From positions 1 to 64,000 of the forward strand of contig NZ_JAAFZA010000004.1 of assembly GCF_015356865.1 (NCBI RefSeq): a stretch of 64,000 bases of DNA. The letters run 5' to 3'. Each line of letters opens with the position of its first letter. Positions within the stretch are counted from its first letter, which is position 1. The notes under the pieces were generated by a model, which saw nothing but the letters and a program-made list of their open reading frames with translations, was not told the origin of the DNA and searched no databases. This DNA is from Catenulispora pinisilvae (GTDB lineage Bacteria; Actinomycetota; Actinomycetes; Streptomycetales; Catenulisporaceae). Below, one piece after another: positions 61,218 through 64,000 of this stretch. The translations under genes were made by a program, and so were the position numbers.

Positions 61218-62247
61218 TCAACCTCGATGACGATCAACCTCGATGACGACCTTCCCGAAGCTGTCCTCGTCACGGTAGGAGCGATAGGCGGCGATCGCGT
61301 CGTCGAACCCGAAGACCCGGTCCACGATCGGCCGGATCCGGTGCACCGCGACCGCCTGGCACAACGCTTCCAGCTCCCCCCGATTGCCGACGAACTCACG
61401 GCGGATGGTGGCCAGTGAGCCGTTGAGGTCGTCCTCGGTGATGGTCAGGGCTTCCGGGCGCGCCGACACGACCCAGAGCAGGCAGATCTGCGCGTAGGTG
61501 GCCGCGGCTCGCAACGACTGGCCGAAAGTCGCCGGGCCTTGGGTCTCCACCACCAGATCGGCACCCGCGCCGCCGGTCAGCGCGCGGACCTCATTCGACC
61601 ATTCCGGCGTCGCGACGTAGTCCACCACGTCGTCCACGCCTATATCTCTGAGCCGCTCCGCCTTCGCCGCGCTGGACGTCGTGGCGATCACGCGGCAGCC
61701 CATCGCCTTGGCGAGCTGGGGCCGCGAACAGGGAGACGTCGCCGGTTCCCAGGACCAGCACCGTCTGTCCGGCGGTCAGCGTCCCGGGTCGGGTGAGCGC
61801 GTTCCAGGCCGACACCCCGGCACAGGGCAGCGCCGCGGCTTCGGCCCAGGTCAGGTGCTCAGGAACCGCGACCGCCGCGGCCTCGTCGAGCAGCGCGTAC
61901 TCGGTCAGCCAGCCGTCGACGGTGCAGCCGAGCTGGTCGGCCAGCTCCGGCCGGAGCCGGCCGCTGATCCAACGCGGCCAGTACGACGCGGTGACCCGGT
62001 CGCCGACGGTGAAGCGGCGGACGGCGCCCCCGACCGCGACGACCTCGCCGGCGCCGTCGCTGAGCGGGACCACGCCGGCCCGGGCCGGGAGCGGATAGCG
62101 GCCGGTGGTGATGAACAGGTCGCGGCGGTTGAGCGACGCGGCCCGGGTCGCGACCAGAAGTTGGGTGGGGCCGGGGGTCGGCACGTCTTCGGTGGCGAGC
62201 TTGAGATCGTCGAGCGAGCCGGGTCCTGGCAAACGGTAGGTGCGCAT
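61218..62247 (-). pseudogene. Zinc-type alcohol dehydrogenase / quinone oxidoreductase with one frameshift
   Basis: Two frames make one medium-chain dehydrogenase of 342 residues. The N-terminal frame (from ATG 62247) reads to TVLVLGTGDVSLFAA, the Rossmann start; the C-terminal frame takes up as QLAKAMGCRVIATTSS and ends at 61218. One extra base in a run of four G (62-strand coordinates 61718-61721 on the plus strand) explains the shift: removing it restores LFAAQLAKAMGC, and the total length becomes 343 codons including stop. The product lacks structural zinc cysteines and resembles the quinone-oxidoreductase-like branch. Either a pseudogene or a sequencing error in the homopolymer. Confidence 0.8.
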
Positions 62248-62281
62248 GGCTTCAGCCTGCGGCGGCGCGGGCGGTGATCCA

Positions 62282-62297
62282 ATTCCCTGGAGGGAAT
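62282..62297. promoter_or_regulatory. Operator-like palindrome between the dehydrogenase and XRE genes
   Basis: ATTCCCT-GG-AGGGAAT, perfect 7-base arms. It sits in the divergent region, 35 bases from the dehydrogenase start, and is a good candidate site for the XRE regulator. It overlaps an ATG at 62296, which argues that translation of the regulator starts further down. Confidence 0.65.
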
Positions 62298-62313
62298 GGA
62301 CCAGCGTCGGTCG

Positions 62314-63165
62314 ATGGCGAAGACTTCCGGTGTGAGCACCGCGATCTCCGACCCCTCGCCGGCTTTCGGCACCGAGCTACGGCGTTGGCGGACAACGCGC
62401 CGGGTGAGCCAGCTGGAGCTGGCCAACCGGGCCGGCACCACGCAGCGCCACCTGAGCTTCATGGAGCGGGGCCGCTCGCATCCGGGGCGGGCGATCGTGC
62501 TGCGGCTGGCCGAATCGCTGCGGCTCACGCTGCGGGAACGCAACGCCCTGCTGTTCTCGGCCGGATACGCGCCGGCTTATGAGGAGACCAGCTACGACGC
62601 CCCGGCGCTGGCTCCGGTCCGCGAGGCGATGGAGCGGGTGATCGAGGGACATCTGCCGTATCCGGCGCTGGTGCTTCGACGGCCGGGACGCGTGATCGCC
62701 GCCAACCGGGCCTGCTCCGTGTTCTTGGAGGACTGCGCGCCGCACCTGCTCACCCCGCCGATCGATCTGCTGCGGGTCATGCTGCACCCCGACGGGATCG
62801 CGCCGCGGGTCGCCAACCTCGCTCAGTGGGGTCGGCACGTCATCGACAATCTGCGGCTGACGGCGATGCAGAGCCCGGACCGGGGGTTGGACGCTCTGGT
62901 GGCGGAGCTGGCCGGGTACGTGCCGGAGACGCCGGCCGATCAGGCGTACCTCGGGTTCGCGGTGCCGATGCGGCTGACCGTGCCCGAGGGCGAACTGCGG
63001 CTGATGACGGCGCTGACGTCGTTCGCCACGGCGGTCGATGTCACGGTCGCGGAGTCGGTCCTCGAATCCTTCCTTCCGGCGGACGCCGAGAGCGCCGAGA
63101 TCCTGGCGGCACGGGACCGGCGGGCCGCGGAGCGGGGTGAGACGCGGTTGCTCGGCGGGCTCTGA
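62314..63165 (+). CDS. XRE-family regulator with MmyB-like ligand domain
   Basis: 283 residues from ATG 62314; 62296 is less likely because its Shine-Dalgarno-like GGAGGG is only one base away and lies in the palindrome, and GTG 62332 is another option. Helix-turn-helix: LRRWRTTRRVSQLELANRAGTTQRHLSFMERGR. The MmyB-like C-terminal domain (RPGRVIAANRACSVFLED, DNLRLTAMQSPDRGLDALVAEL) is common in actinomycete repressors of divergently coded dehydrogenases. Confidence 0.87.
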   Translation: MAKTSGVSTAISDPSPAFGTELRRWRTTRRVSQLELANRAGTTQRHLSFMERGRSHPGRAIVLRLAESLRLTLRERNALLFSAGYAPAYEETSYDAPALAPVREAMERVIEGHLPYPALVLRRPGRVIAANRACSVFLEDCAPHLLTPPIDLLRVMLHPDGIAPRVANLAQWGRHVIDNLRLTAMQSPDRGLDALVAELAGYVPETPADQAYLGFAVPMRLTVPEGELRLMTALTSFATAVDVTVAESVLESFLPADAESAEILAARDRRAAERGETRLLGGL

Positions 63166-63343
63166 ATCAAGAGCGCGCGCGGATTGGAGGCCGGGCGCGC
63201 TGAGCGGCATTGGAGAACCAGCGATCGCCCACCTGGCGGCGCACCATTCGGCCCACCACACATGCCGCCGCGCGCGCGCCCGACCACGATGGCAGAAGGC
63301 GAATGCCGCCCCCGCCCCGTGCGCGCCAGATTGCGAGCGACCG

Positions 63344-64000
63344 ATGCAAGGCTTCTCCCGGGAACCCGGTACCACCGGGCCGATCACCGCCATCACGCTG
63401 CCCAAACAGGGCGAGCGGCGGGTATGGGGATGGGCGATCATCATCGCGGTCGGCGGGTTCTTGTTCGGCTTCGACACCGGCGTGGTGTCCGGCGCGCTGC
63501 TCTACATCGCCAAGGACTTCCACCTCTCGAACTCCGAGAAGAGCAGCGTGGTCAGCGTCCTGCTGATCGGCGCGATGATCGGCGCGCTGGTGGCCGGCCG
63601 GATCTCGGACACCCTGGGCCGCAAGAAGACGGTCACGCTGTTCGGTCTGGTGTTCGCCGTGGGCACGCTGATCGCGGTCGTCTCGCAGAACTACGGGACG
63701 CTGATCGTCGCGCGGTTCGTCCTGGGCCTGGCGGTCGGCGGTGCCTCGGCCCAGGTCCCGGTCTACCTCGGCGAGATCTCCCCGGCGAACATCCGCGGCC
63801 GCATCCTGTCCCTGAACCAGCTGCTGATCACCGTCGGCATCCTCTGCTCCTACCTGATCGACCTGGCGTTCTCCCACAGCGGGAACTGGCGCGCGATGTT
63901 CGCCTTCGGCGCGATCCCGGCACTGGTGCTGAGCCTGGGCGTGTGGTTCGTGGTGCCGGAGTCCCCGACCTGGCTGTTCGGCCGGGGCCGGATCGAGCAG
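63344..64000 (+). CDS. Sugar-porter family MFS transporter, C-terminus off window
   Basis: 219 codons visible, open to the right edge. ATG 63344. Signatures: FLFGFDTGVVSGALLYIA in helix 1, GRISDTLGRKKT between helices 2 and 3, RFVLGLAVGGASAQVPVYLGEISPANIRGRI, and VPESPTWLFGRGR at the edge. These are the sugar porter hallmarks (XylE/GlcP-like). Family role: proton-coupled monosaccharide uptake. Substrate cannot be told without the second half. Confidence 0.88.
   Translation, partial: MQGFSREPGTTGPITAITLPKQGERRVWGWAIIIAVGGFLFGFDTGVVSGALLYIAKDFHLSNSEKSSVVSVLLIGAMIGALVAGRISDTLGRKKTVTLFGLVFAVGTLIAVVSQNYGTLIVARFVLGLAVGGASAQVPVYLGEISPANIRGRILSLNQLLITVGILCSYLIDLAFSHSGNWRAMFAFGAIPALVLSLGVWFVVPESPTWLFGRGRIEQ

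Overview
The window is a high-GC stretch typical of a filamentous actinomycete. A chaplin-type coat protein, an AfsR/SARP-type regulator with NB-ARC and TPR parts, a Pkn-type kinase, many alternative starts (GTG, some TTG) and tightly overlapping ATGA/GTGA junctions all point that way. A Streptomyces or Catenulispora-like host is an inference from gene style; no rRNA or other marker is present to fix the genus.

Positions 1 to about 18640 look like the right-hand part of an integrated genomic island. It holds the end of a plasmid-type helix-turn-helix protein, a ten-gene Tad pilus operon (10713 down to 1335) ending in a large LysM/BTAD membrane regulator, a GntR-Nudix fusion, two insertion sequences with recognisable ends (IS1380 family and ISAs1 family) that flank and split an HNH endonuclease gene, and a frameshifted TOPRIM-like gene. 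The island edge is marked by the 3' part of a tRNA-Ser(CGA) gene (18580-18638) followed by a good terminator. The 5' half of the tRNA is missing, as expected for the attachment site left by tRNA-targeted integration. The integrase and the other end are not in the window.

From 19.1 kb onward the sequence looks chromosomal. 19.1-25.3 kb: Sap/GAP membrane protein, SulP anion transporter, small membrane protein, alkyl sulfatase and a DUF1254/DUF1214 protein, a possible sulfate-ester locus. 25.6-30.9 kb: Ser/Thr kinase, rhamnose mutarotase and an AfsR-like regulator. 30.9-33.4 kb: the most interesting locus, a compact RiPP-like operon with a 22-residue peptide gene behind a near-perfect Shine-Dalgarno, a ThiF/MccB-type adenylating enzyme with a tetra-cysteine zinc site, and a membrane M50 peptidase with a PqqD-like domain. 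33.6-39.8 kb: FHA protein, hypothetical protein, argG and two membrane proteins. 39.8-43.9 kb: a molybdate locus (fused ModBC, ModA, HTH-TOBE regulator, molybdopterin-fold protein). 43.9-49.5 kb: ankyrin protein, MarR/monooxygenase pair, alpha/beta hydrolase with two operator-like palindromes, glutamate decarboxylase and chaplin. 49.8-53.1 kb: MFS exporter, YCII protein and ECF42-like sigma factor. 53.2-57.5 kb: a VWA / MoxR AAA / unknown three-gene set. 57.7-64 kb: S53 secreted peptidase, SigJ-like sigma factor, a frameshifted zinc-type dehydrogenase divergent from an XRE/MmyB-type regulator, and a sugar transporter cut by the window end.

All functional calls rest on motif and family recognition by eye. 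No database search was run.
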